Shown: positions 52,666 to 61,608 of the stretch, piece after piece
Numbering within the stretch: position 1 is the stretch's first letter
Layout of the letters: every line of letters starts with the position of its first letter
From: Flavobacteriia bacterium
Lineage (GTDB): Bacteria; Bacteroidota; Bacteroidia; Flavobacteriales_D; Crocinitomicaceae
DNA: 64,000 nucleotides
Reading direction: 5' to 3'
NCBI GenBank assembly: GCA_026391005.1
Contig: JAPLEV010000005.1
Location: 1 to 64,000, forward strand
The notes under the pieces: generated by a model
What the model was told of the DNA's origin: nothing
The model's input: the letters and a program-made list of their open reading frames with translations, nothing else
Database searches by the model: none
Program-made: the position numbers and the translations under genes

Positions 52666-55600
52666 ATGAATTCAAAATTACTCATTACTTCTATAAGCGT
52701 CTTATTATCAACAATCGTTGCTCATTCGCAGATTGCCCTTTGGAATTATAACACAATTGTTGGTTCCCCAACGACTTACAATGCTGATTTAGGTGTGGGA
52801 ACATCTTCTATAGTAGGGACACTTACTGTTGCTGCAGCTGCAACGGGCATGGACCCGATAATAAACAATGGCTGTGGTGCTCAAAACGGTGTCAATCCGG
52901 GAGCGTGGGCTTTCACTGCTGTTCCAGGACTAACAAATGAATCCAATGGTGTTCAATATAATGTCTCGACCGTTGGTTATCAAAATATAAAGTTTACGTG
53001 GGATCAACGCTGGTCGGGTACATCAGTAAACACTGTGAGAGTTAAATATACAACTGATGGTCTTGCTTGGACAGACTTTGTGATGACGGACCAAAACACG
53101 ACGTATTGTAACGGAGTTCTTGATGGAGGTCGTTTTCAAAACAACGGTGTTGGCGATCAATACAGAAGAATTTCCGTCGATTTTGTTTCCATTCTAGCAG
53201 CGAATAACAATCCAAATTTTGCCGTTAGAGTTCTTGCGGCACACTATCAGGCTTCTGGAGAGTTTCGTCAAACATCCGTTGCAACCAATATTGCAACTGG
53301 AGGTACTTGGCGATTTGATAATGTAAAAGTAGATGGTGGGGCAAACACATCCATTGCGGCCGCTAATAATTTTATTCAAGTGGCTGAAAATGTTGGAACG
53401 GTTAACGTACCGATATTAATTGCAAACGCAAATGCCAGCCCAGTAACCTTAAACCTAGGTTTTTCTGTTTATTCAAACGCAACCGACAATGTTGATTTTA
53501 CATGGACAAACACATTAACGATACCAGCCAACACGAATGGCACCACCAATCATGTTATTACAATTGTTGACGACTTACTACCTGAAAAAGCAGAACGAAT
53601 TGTTGTGAAAATACTTTCAGGAACTAACACAAGAATATCAACAACAGAGAATTATCAAATCATTTTTATTAAAGACAATGATTACCAAGCCCCTTCACCA
53701 TCGAATGCATTAAACTTAACACTTTTAACGAGCTTTTCTAACGGTACTGCTGGAACGAATTCCGCTGAAATTGTAGCATTTGATGAAGACGTTGATCGTT
53801 TGTATATTGCAAATAGCATTGGAGCCAAACTAGACATCGTGAATTTCTCTAATCCAGCATCACCAGTTCTTATTTCTTCCATTTCAACAACCCCATACGG
53901 AAATATAAACTCCGTTGTTGCACACGATAGTATCGTTGCATTGGCTATAGAAAATAGCAACCCACAACTAAATGGTTCAGTGGTATTTTTGGATTACAAT
54001 GGAACTTTCTTGAGTCAAGTGACGGTTGGTGCAATGCCAGATATGATCACATTCAATAAAAATTACACTAAAATTCTCACAGCAAATGAAGGAGAGCCAA
54101 ATGCAACGTATACGGTTGACCCAGAAGGTTCAGTTTCCATTATAGACTTAACACCAGGAATTGCCAACCTTACCAACGCGAACGTGACCACAATAGGATT
54201 AACCGCTTATAATGGTCAACAAGTTGCTTTAGTTGCTCAGGGAATTCGTGTCTTCTCCACAAGTGCTTCTGTAGCTCAGGATTTAGAACCTGAATACATC
54301 ACAATTTCGGATGATAATACAAAGGCCTACGTGGGAATTCAAGAGGCGAATGCACTTTTGACGATTGACCTTACAAATAATACGGTAATAAGCCTAACGG
54401 CATTGGGTTATAGCTCATATGGCAATGCATCGAATAACGCATTAGATGCCTCTGACCAAAGTGGCGCGGTCTTAATTACAGGTGACCTACCAATCAAAGG
54501 AGCTTACATGCCGGATGCACTTAGCTTTGGAACAATTGGAGGCCAAGGATATATTTTCACCGCCAATGAAGGCGATTCACGCGAGTTTGGGACTGTAATA
54601 GATGCAAATAGAATCAATTCGGCCACCTTTACTAACTTAGATCCAGTGGCTTTTCCAGACGCAAGCATTCTTAAAAACAGCAAGTTTCTTGGTAGACTTA
54701 GTGCCTTAAAATATTCAGGAGACACTGATGGAGACGGCGATTATGATGAATTGCATGTTATGAGTGGAAGGTCTTTTAGTATTCGAAATGCTACCACTGG
54801 TGCACTTGTTTATGATTCGAAGGATTTAATTGAGCAGATAATAGCCAATCACCCAACTTTTGCCGCTATTTTTAATGCGTCAAATTCCAGCGGTGTTCCA
54901 TCTTTAAAAAATCGAAGCGATGATAAAGGTCCAGAGGTTGAAGGAATATATTTTCAGACATTAAATGGAAAACCGTATGTCTTTCTGGCATTAGAAAGAA
55001 TTGGTGGAGTTATGGTTTTTAATGTAGAGAACCCATTATCACCAGTTTATGTTGCCTATCGCAATAATAGATCAACAACGCTGAGCGGTCCAGATTTAGG
55101 TGCAGAGGGAATTGTCACCATCCCGGCAGCGATTTCACCGAATGGTAATGATATTGTGATTTTGGCAAACGAGGTCAGTTCAACTTTGTCTATCTATCAA
55201 GTAAATACTTGTGCCACAGCAGCAGGAGCCGTTGTTACCGCTGCTGCCAACGCTATTTGTGTTGGAGCGAGCACCACCCTTTCTATTCCAGGATCAATTG
55301 GTAGCTCCTATCAGTGGTTGCTAAATGGGCAGCCAATAGTTGGAGAAATAAGCACACAATTATCAGCAGCACAAGCTGGCTCATATTCGGTTACGGTTAA
55401 TAGTTTGCCACTTGCTTGTTCAGATACATCGTTGGTTAAAGTAATAACAATCCTTCCTTCACCAATTGTTACGGCAAACATAAATCAATCAGTATGTGCC
55501 GGTTCACCAACAACCCTAAATGGAGGTGGCGCTTTAACATATTCATGGAACAATGGAGTTACGAATGGAGTAGCCTTTATACCTGCCTCAACAGCAACTT

Positions 55601-56997
55601 ATACGGTAACAGGTACCAATCTACAAGGTTGTACAGGCACAGCAACGACCACCGTGACTGTAAATTCGCTTCCAATTGTTTCCGCAGGTCTTGATCAAAC
55701 GGTTTGTGGTGGTTCAAGTGTTACATTTGGCGCCACGGGTGCGACAAATTATGTATGGAATAACGGAGCGACGGGTGCTTCTTTAACCGTTCAAACAGGA
55801 ACCAGCCCATCAAGCACTACCTACTCCGTAAGCGGAACGAACATTGCTACAGGTTGTACAAGCAATGATCAGGTAGTTGTAAATGTATTAGGATTACCAG
55901 CGGTTTTAGCGGGAAATGATCAAACAGTTTGTTCAGGAGACACGGTAGTATTGATTGGGTCAGGAGCAACAAGTTATTCTTGGAACAATGGCGCTGTTAA
56001 TAATTCGGGATTTGTTGCACAAGCAACCCAGACCTATACGTTGACAGGAATTGATATAAATTTATGTCAGAATACAGATCAAATTACAATAAATGTTAAT
56101 CCTACCCCAACTGTATCGGCAGGTATTGACACATCGATTTGTGCCGGTTCATCATTTATCCTTACGGGAATCGGGGCTAGTTCATATTCTTGGAACAATG
56201 GAGTAATAAATGGAGTTTCCTTTATTCCTAACTCAACAGCCACTTATACCTTAACAGGAACCAATGCCTTTGGTTGTGACGACCAAGACCAAATCTCTAT
56301 TACGGTTAATAGTTTGCCAACCATCAATGTTGGTCCAAACGCAACTATTTGTGAAGGAGATTCAATAGTTCTTCAGGCTACTGGTGCCCTAAGCTATTCA
56401 TGGAATAATGGCCAAGCAAATGGTGCTGTAATTTATCCTACCCAGCCATCTTCTAGTTATTCGGTGATAGGTGTAGACGCTAATAATTGTCAAGATTCAG
56501 AAACGCTTCTTGTTTCAGTAAATCCTTTACCAGTTGTTAGTACAATTTCTGATACACTTGTTTGTGACTATAATGTACCAGTGCAATTAAATGTTCTTGG
56601 AAATGCTAGTTCATTTACTTGGAGTAATGGAACCGTTGGCTATTCGATTTCGATTTCGCAGGCAGGTACTTATACGGTAACAGGAGAATTAAATGGCTGT
56701 ACAGACTCAAGTAGTATCGTGGTAGTATTAGACGCTTGTTTGGGAATTTATGAAGAAGATTTATTTGCTCTTTCTTATTATCCAAATCCAACGCAAAAAG
56801 AGGTTTATGTATCTTTTAATAGACCTATTTCTGCCACCATCTCTATTTTGACCATGGACGGAAGGGTATTGTTTATCGATCAGTTAATCAACCAATCGGA
56901 AACTATTCTAGACTTCTCTTCAATAGCCACAGGGTCTTATTTAATAAAATTAGATCAGAATGGCGATACTAACTTAATAAAGGTAATTAAAGAGTAA
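52666..56997 (+). CDS. Large T9SS type A cargo protein with choice-of-anchor I domain and Ig-like repeats
   Basis: The 1443-residue protein has a signal peptide (residues 1-22, ending A-H-S-Q), an N-terminal beta-sandwich module (to about 230), a Calx-beta-like module (about 240-335), and a choice-of-anchor I/beta-propeller-like region (about 345-845) with L-T-A-N-E-G-E-P-N and F-T-A-N-E-G-D-S-R-E-F. Then six Ig-like repeats of about 70 residues follow, each with a (S)-Y-S-W-N-N-G-type core (about 955-1330). It ends in the type A sorting domain, Y-Y-P-N-P and T-G-S-Y-L-I-K. It should be exported by T9SS and bound at the surface. A near-consensus box (GAATTTTG, 52637-52644) lies upstream. Confidence 0.88.
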   Translation: MNSKLLITSISVLLSTIVAHSQIALWNYNTIVGSPTTYNADLGVGTSSIVGTLTVAAAATGMDPIINNGCGAQNGVNPGAWAFTAVPGLTNESNGVQYNVSTVGYQNIKFTWDQRWSGTSVNTVRVKYTTDGLAWTDFVMTDQNTTYCNGVLDGGRFQNNGVGDQYRRISVDFVSILAANNNPNFAVRVLAAHYQASGEFRQTSVATNIATGGTWRFDNVKVDGGANTSIAAANNFIQVAENVGTVNVPILIANANASPVTLNLGFSVYSNATDNVDFTWTNTLTIPANTNGTTNHVITIVDDLLPEKAERIVVKILSGTNTRISTTENYQIIFIKDNDYQAPSPSNALNLTLLTSFSNGTAGTNSAEIVAFDEDVDRLYIANSIGAKLDIVNFSNPASPVLISSISTTPYGNINSVVAHDSIVALAIENSNPQLNGSVVFLDYNGTFLSQVTVGAMPDMITFNKNYTKILTANEGEPNATYTVDPEGSVSIIDLTPGIANLTNANVTTIGLTAYNGQQVALVAQGIRVFSTSASVAQDLEPEYITISDDNTKAYVGIQEANALLTIDLTNNTVISLTALGYSSYGNASNNALDASDQSGAVLITGDLPIKGAYMPDALSFGTIGGQGYIFTANEGDSREFGTVIDANRINSATFTNLDPVAFPDASILKNSKFLGRLSALKYSGDTDGDGDYDELHVMSGRSFSIRNATTGALVYDSKDLIEQIIANHPTFAAIFNASNSSGVPSLKNRSDDKGPEVEGIYFQTLNGKPYVFLALERIGGVMVFNVENPLSPVYVAYRNNRSTTLSGPDLGAEGIVTIPAAISPNGNDIVILANEVSSTLSIYQVNTCATAAGAVVTAAANAICVGASTTLSIPGSIGSSYQWLLNGQPIVGEISTQLSAAQAGSYSVTVNSLPLACSDTSLVKVITILPSPIVTANINQSVCAGSPTTLNGGGALTYSWNNGVTNGVAFIPASTATYTVTGTNLQGCTGTATTTVTVNSLPIVSAGLDQTVCGGSSVTFGATGATNYVWNNGATGASLTVQTGTSPSSTTYSVSGTNIATGCTSNDQVVVNVLGLPAVLAGNDQTVCSGDTVVLIGSGATSYSWNNGAVNNSGFVAQATQTYTLTGIDINLCQNTDQITINVNPTPTVSAGIDTSICAGSSFILTGIGASSYSWNNGVINGVSFIPNSTATYTLTGTNAFGCDDQDQISITVNSLPTINVGPNATICEGDSIVLQATGALSYSWNNGQANGAVIYPTQPSSSYSVIGVDANNCQDSETLLVSVNPLPVVSTISDTLVCDYNVPVQLNVLGNASSFTWSNGTVGYSISISQAGTYTVTGELNGCTDSSSIVVVLDACLGIYEEDLFALSYYPNPTQKEVYVSFNRPISATISILTMDGRVLFIDQLINQSETILDFSSIATGSYLIKLDQNGDTNLIKVIKE

Positions 56998-57155
56998 ACC
57001 AAGAGCTTGTCAGGTTTATTTGCTGGTGGTTTTCCGTCTTGAGTAGATTACTCCTAACGGTTTTAAACAAAGCAGTATTCATATCTATTTGCGCCTTAAT
57101 CTTCGCTTAAAATTCAGGAAACATCAAAGGTTCATCTTTGTTGGAAATTAAGAAA

Positions 57156-57998
57156 ATGAGAAGAGAAGTAGATTTGGTTGTGATTTCCGATGTACATTTA
57201 GGAACCTATGGTTCCCGCGCGGAAGAATTGGTTAAATACTTGAGGAGTATTAAACCAAAGACCTTGGTGTTGAATGGCGACATTATAGATATATGGCAAT
57301 TTTCAAAGCGTTATTTTCCCGCTGCACACATGCAGGTCATTCGAGAAATAACATCTTTCTTAAGTCAGGGCACAATGGTTTATTATGTGACGGGAAATCA
57401 CGATGAAATGTTACGGAGATTTACGGGCTTTAAAATCGCGAATTTCGAAATAGTAAATAAAATTGTACTAAATCTACCAACCGGGCGTGCTTGGATTTTC
57501 CATGGAGATGTATTTGATACAACGATGAGACATTCAAAATGGTTAGCAAAGCTTGGGGGAAAGGGGTATGACATTCTTATAATGATAAATACCTTCATGA
57601 ATTGGGTCAGTGAAAAACTTGGCAGAGGAAGGATCTCCTTGTCAAAAAAAATAAAAAACAGTGTAAAGGGCGTTGTGAGTTATGTAAGTAATTTTGAAAT
57701 AACTGCTGCCGAGCTTGCTATTACTAATGGCTATGATTATGTCATTTGTGGTCACATCCATCAACCAGAAATAAAACAAATTCAAACGAAGAACGGTGAA
57801 AAGGTCATGTACCTTAATTCAGGAGATTGGGTTGAAAATTCTACAGCATTAGAATACCATGATGGTGCTTGGAAACTTTATTTTGAAGATCAGGCCCCAC
57901 AAAAAAGCATAAAAAGCGATTTGTTAAAGTCGCGGAGAGAAGAACTTTCGATAGAGGTTTTACTCGCTGAAATCACACAAAACATCATAAAAACATAG
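57156..57998 (+). CDS. Calcineurin-like metallophosphoesterase (LpxH-like)
   Basis: The 280-residue protein carries the five metallophosphoesterase blocks: D-V-H (I-S-D-V-H-L-G), G-D (L-N-G-D-I-I-D), G-N-H-D (V-T-G-N-H-D-E), H-G-D (F-H-G-D) and G-H-x-H (C-G-H-I-H). It belongs with UDP-2,3-diacylglucosamine diphosphatase-like enzymes, but the true substrate is uncertain. I choose the ATG at 57156; an in-frame TTG at 57138 adds six unneeded residues. The next gene starts three bases after its stop, a glycosyltransferase, suggesting linked roles in envelope glycolipids. Confidence 0.9.
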   Translation: MRREVDLVVISDVHLGTYGSRAEELVKYLRSIKPKTLVLNGDIIDIWQFSKRYFPAAHMQVIREITSFLSQGTMVYYVTGNHDEMLRRFTGFKIANFEIVNKIVLNLPTGRAWIFHGDVFDTTMRHSKWLAKLGGKGYDILIMINTFMNWVSEKLGRGRISLSKKIKNSVKGVVSYVSNFEITAAELAITNGYDYVICGHIHQPEIKQIQTKNGEKVMYLNSGDWVENSTALEYHDGAWKLYFEDQAPQKSIKSDLLKSRREELSIEVLLAEITQNIIKT

Positions 57999-58001
57999 CC
58001 T

Positions 58002-59036
58002 ATGAAAGTGTTATATGCGATACAAGGAACGGGTAATGGCCATTTAAGTAGGGCGGAGGATATTGTCCCATACTTACGAAAAAGATGCCAAGTGGATATA
58101 TTGGTGAGCGGCACACAATCCCAATTGACACCTTCTTTTTTAATTGATTATCAATTGAGAGGAATGAGCTTTATGTCATCTAAAAAAGGGAAGGTAGACC
58201 TCATCAAAACGGCTGTAAATACGAACATCTTCAAGTTTTTAAAAGAAATAAGCCAGTTTCCCGCGAAAAAATACGATCTAATAATTAGTGATTTTGAACC
58301 AATTTCTGCTTGGTCGGCAAAGTACCATGGCGTAAAGTCGGTAGAATTAAGCCATCAGGCAGCTGTTTTTCATCCGAATTCACCAAAACCGGCAGAAAAA
58401 AGTCGAATAGGGAATTTTATTTTAGGTAATTATTGTCCTAGCCATCATAAGTATGGATTCCATTTTGAATCATACGCGCCTTCCATTTTTACCCCAGTTA
58501 TCAGAGAAAATATAAGGCAATTGGAATCGGAAAACCGCGGGCATTATACGGTTTATTTACCAGCGTATCACGATGATTTCATCGTTCAAACGTTAATGCA
58601 CTTTAAAGCTGAGTGGCAGGTGTTTTCGAAATATGCAAGTTGTCGTTATCGTGTTAATAATGTTTGGGTAAATCCGATTGACGCTGAAAATTTTACAGAG
58701 AGTTTAAGGACATCTGAGGGGGTGCTTTGCGGCGCGGGGTTTGAGTTACCCGCAGAAGCATTGTTCCTAAATAAAAAACTAATGGTGATACCAATGATGG
58801 GCCAATATGAGCAACTTTGTAATGCCGAGAGCCTTAAAAAGATGGGAGTTATTATATTAGACAAGCTGTGTTTGTTACACCGCAGATCGATTAGCTCATG
58901 GCTTATTAGTTCAAATCATATAGTGGTGAATTATCCCAACAGAACGGAGCAAATAATTGACACTATTTTTAATGATTTAATGCCATTGGAAAATGAGGTC
59001 CAGAATCCTCAATTAATCGATTTAGTCGGTATTTGA
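58002..59036 (+). CDS. MurG-like glycosyltransferase
   Basis: The 344-residue protein opens with Y-A-I-Q-G-T-G-N-G-H-L-S-R-A, the acceptor-side glycine loop of MurG/UGT-fold glycosyltransferases, and its second half holds a nucleotide-sugar-binding-like segment (G-A-G-F-E-L-P-A-E-A-L near 245, then Q-Y-E-Q-L-C-N-A near 268). Donor and acceptor are unknown. It begins three bases after the metallophosphoesterase and its last 28 bases overlap the convergent ppk gene. Confidence 0.85.
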   Translation: MKVLYAIQGTGNGHLSRAEDIVPYLRKRCQVDILVSGTQSQLTPSFLIDYQLRGMSFMSSKKGKVDLIKTAVNTNIFKFLKEISQFPAKKYDLIISDFEPISAWSAKYHGVKSVELSHQAAVFHPNSPKPAEKSRIGNFILGNYCPSHHKYGFHFESYAPSIFTPVIRENIRQLESENRGHYTVYLPAYHDDFIVQTLMHFKAEWQVFSKYASCRYRVNNVWVNPIDAENFTESLRTSEGVLCGAGFELPAEALFLNKKLMVIPMMGQYEQLCNAESLKKMGVIILDKLCLLHRRSISSWLISSNHIVVNYPNRTEQIIDTIFNDLMPLENEVQNPQLIDLVGI

Positions 59037-61066
59037 TTCAAGGCTAAATCTAAATAATACTTATAGGTTTCTACTTGTGCGTGAAATGGCGAAAGGTTTG
59101 TTTTTCGATAAACATTTTTAAGGTCGCCGGTGATTAAACGCGACTTAACGCTGCCTTTCCATTGAAAATCAAAGACACGCGACAGGTCTTCTTGGATCGT
59201 TTTGCAGTATATAGGAACACCAACCTCAATGCGATAATCTATGTTTCGCTCCATGAAATCGGCACTTAAAATATAAAATAAAGGATTTCCTTCATTTTCA
59301 AAAATTAGCATTCGGGCATGTTCTAAATAGCGGTCTACAATACTAATTACGGTTATGTTTTCGCTAAGGCCTTTAATATTTGTTTTTAAGCAACAGATAC
59401 CACGGATAATCATTTCAATTTTCACACCCGCTGCACTTGCCTCATATAGTTTTTCGATTAAAGGAAGATCAGTGAGGTTATTTAGTTTAATTTTTATTCC
59501 TGCGGCCTTCCCCATTTTTGCATTGCCAATTTCCGTGTCAATTAATTTATAAATCTTTCTTCGTGTATTAATTGGAGAAACAATCAAATGCCTAAAAACC
59601 ATTCGGTCTAAGTTGTTCTCCAACAAACCGAATACTTTTTTTATTTCGTTAGAAATTGCTTTATCACTTGTTAGCAGGGCAAAGTCCGTATATGTTTTTG
59701 CACTCTTTTCGTTAAAGTTCCCTGTCCCTACGTAACTAAACAAGTGCTCTTTTTTATCTTTATACCTAGAAATTTGAATCATTTTCGAGTGTACCTTAAG
59801 ATTGGCCGCACCATGAATTACTTTTGCGCCATTATCACGTAGTCTATTCGACCAGTAAAGATTATTTTCTTCATCAAAACGTGCCTGCAGCTCCATAATA
59901 ACGGTAACATCTTTTCCATTAAAAACAGCGGCTAATAAGGCATTCATGATTTGGGAGTTTTTCGCGACCCGATAAATATTAATTTTAATGTGCTTAACAT
60001 CTGGATCAATTGCGGCTTCTCTCAAAAGATCGACGATATAGTCGAACTTTTGATAAGGAAAATAAAGAAAGAGATCTTGCTTTGCAATTAAATCAAGTAA
60101 ACTATGCGCATTTTCCATTAAAGGATGATCGCAGGGCGCTTGTTTCGGATACTGTAAGTCGGGCAAATCAAAAGCAGGATAGTTGATAAAATCTTTAAAG
60201 TTATGGTAGCGGCCACCTGGAATTGTATTGATTCCTCGCGATAATCCCAATGCTCTTAGGAGGTACTCCAAAAAATCTTTGGGCATCGTTTCATCGTAGA
60301 CAAAGCGAACAGGCACGCCCTTTTTTCGCTGCTTAATGCCCTTTTCAACTTTTTCAAAAAATGAAAGGGAGAGATCGTCATCAAGGTCTAATTCAGCATC
60401 TCTAGTAAACTTAAAGGTATATGCTTCAATAGATGTGAAGTTATAGATAGCGAAAATTTCATGCAAGTGTAGTCGAATAATATCATCTTGAATAAGCACG
60501 TATTGGCAGTTATCCTCCTTAATGGTAAAAAAACGAGGCAGCACCGAAGGGACTTGAATTAGGGAATAACGTGAAGCGGATCCTTTTAAGTTGATTTTTA
60601 CGGCTAGGTAAATGGCATAATCACGCAATCGAGGAAAGGCATCTTTTTTATTAAGCATTATAGGGAATATTGCGTGCTTAAGTTCTTTGTGAAAATAGCT
60701 TGCTAGTTCCTTTTTTTGAACTTCTGTGACGGTTTTTTCATTTAGTTGCACTATTCCAACTAGTTTTAATCCCGCCAAAATTTCTTGGTAGGCAAACTCA
60801 AACTTTTCTTGCTGTTTTAAAACAACGCGACGTATTTCTTTATAAAGTTCTTCTGCACTCCCCTTGAACCCGGCCACTTTTGACTTTCGAAAATTGATCA
60901 CTCGTCTAATATTCGCAACACGAACACGGTAAAACTCATCCATATTGTTTGAATAAATCCCTAGGAATCGAATGCGTTCAATTAAGGGAACCCTTTCGTC
61001 CATCGCCTCTTGTAAAACGCGTTCGTTAAACGATAACCAGCTTAATTCTCGGTTTACTGTCTTCAT
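59009..61066 (-). CDS. ppk1: Polyphosphate kinase 1
   Basis: PPK1 polymerises inorganic polyphosphate from ATP. The 685-residue length matches the family. The opening N-R-E-L-S-W-L-S-F-N-E-R-V-L is the PPK1 N-terminal signature, and the two phospholipase-D-like halves supply histidines in V-H-S-K-M (the phosphorylated histidine region) and L-E-H-A-R-M, with G-T-G-N-F-N between. A near-consensus -7 box (TAACTTTA, minus, 61089-61096) lies 22 bases upstream. The 3' end overlaps the glycosyltransferase gene by 28 bases. Confidence 0.96.
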   Translation of the reverse strand: MKTVNRELSWLSFNERVLQEAMDERVPLIERIRFLGIYSNNMDEFYRVRVANIRRVINFRKSKVAGFKGSAEELYKEIRRVVLKQQEKFEFAYQEILAGLKLVGIVQLNEKTVTEVQKKELASYFHKELKHAIFPIMLNKKDAFPRLRDYAIYLAVKINLKGSASRYSLIQVPSVLPRFFTIKEDNCQYVLIQDDIIRLHLHEIFAIYNFTSIEAYTFKFTRDAELDLDDDLSLSFFEKVEKGIKQRKKGVPVRFVYDETMPKDFLEYLLRALGLSRGINTIPGGRYHNFKDFINYPAFDLPDLQYPKQAPCDHPLMENAHSLLDLIAKQDLFLYFPYQKFDYIVDLLREAAIDPDVKHIKINIYRVAKNSQIMNALLAAVFNGKDVTVIMELQARFDEENNLYWSNRLRDNGAKVIHGAANLKVHSKMIQISRYKDKKEHLFSYVGTGNFNEKSAKTYTDFALLTSDKAISNEIKKVFGLLENNLDRMVFRHLIVSPINTRRKIYKLIDTEIGNAKMGKAAGIKIKLNNLTDLPLIEKLYEASAAGVKIEMIIRGICCLKTNIKGLSENITVISIVDRYLEHARMLIFENEGNPLFYILSADFMERNIDYRIEVGVPIYCKTIQEDLSRVFDFQWKGSVKSRLITGDLKNVYRKTNLSPFHAQVETYKYYLDLALNQIPTKSIN

Positions 61067-61130
61067 AATTTATTTTATACTTGGGGTTTAAAGTTATGGC
61101 TTTAATGTTAAGAGAACATTAAATAAAAAG

Positions 61131-61598
61131 CTATTCAAACTCAATGAGGACAGTCCCTTTTTCCACAATAGAACCTTCGTCAATAAATACCTGCTTGACA
61201 ATTCCTTGCCCCTCAGCCTTTAATGTGTTTTCCATTTTCATTGCTTCTAGAGAAAGTAAAGCATCCCCGACCTTTACCTCTTGTCCTGCTTTAACTTGAA
61301 TTGCAATTACACGGCCAGGCATAGGGGCTTTAAATTCTTTTATTTTTTTTATTTTTGGCGTATCGAGCCCCAACGCGGAAATTAAATCATCTAACTCATG
61401 CTTTTTCCGAACATGAAAAACCCGGTGGTTTATTTTTATAACGAGCTTTCGTTCTTCAGATTTTTCCTCTTGAATTTCTCCATGAAAGACTTTTCCTTGA
61501 AAAACTAAGTCAAAAAACTTGTGGTTATGCCATTCAATAAACGCGCCATCTGCATGCTGAATAGCTTCGTTGTCAAAATACCAAGTATTATTTTTCAT
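61131..61598 (-). CDS. Biotin carboxyl carrier protein (biotinyl-domain protein)
   Basis: The 155-residue protein ends in a biotinyl domain with the biotin lysine in E-A-M-K-M-E-N near residue 120 and a P-M-P-G motif near 92. The N-terminal 80 residues have no domain I recognise, as in the carrier subunits of acyl-CoA (propionyl/acetyl) carboxylases of Bacteroidota. It carries carboxybiotin between biotin carboxylase and carboxyltransferase partners, which are not in the window. It starts 10 bases after ileS on the same strand. Confidence 0.93.
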   Translation of the reverse strand: MKNNTWYFDNEAIQHADGAFIEWHNHKFFDLVFQGKVFHGEIQEEKSEERKLVIKINHRVFHVRKKHELDDLISALGLDTPKIKKIKEFKAPMPGRVIAIQVKAGQEVKVGDALLSLEAMKMENTLKAEGQGIVKQVFIDEGSIVEKGTVLIEFE

Positions 61599-61608
61599 AA
61601 ATCCATTT

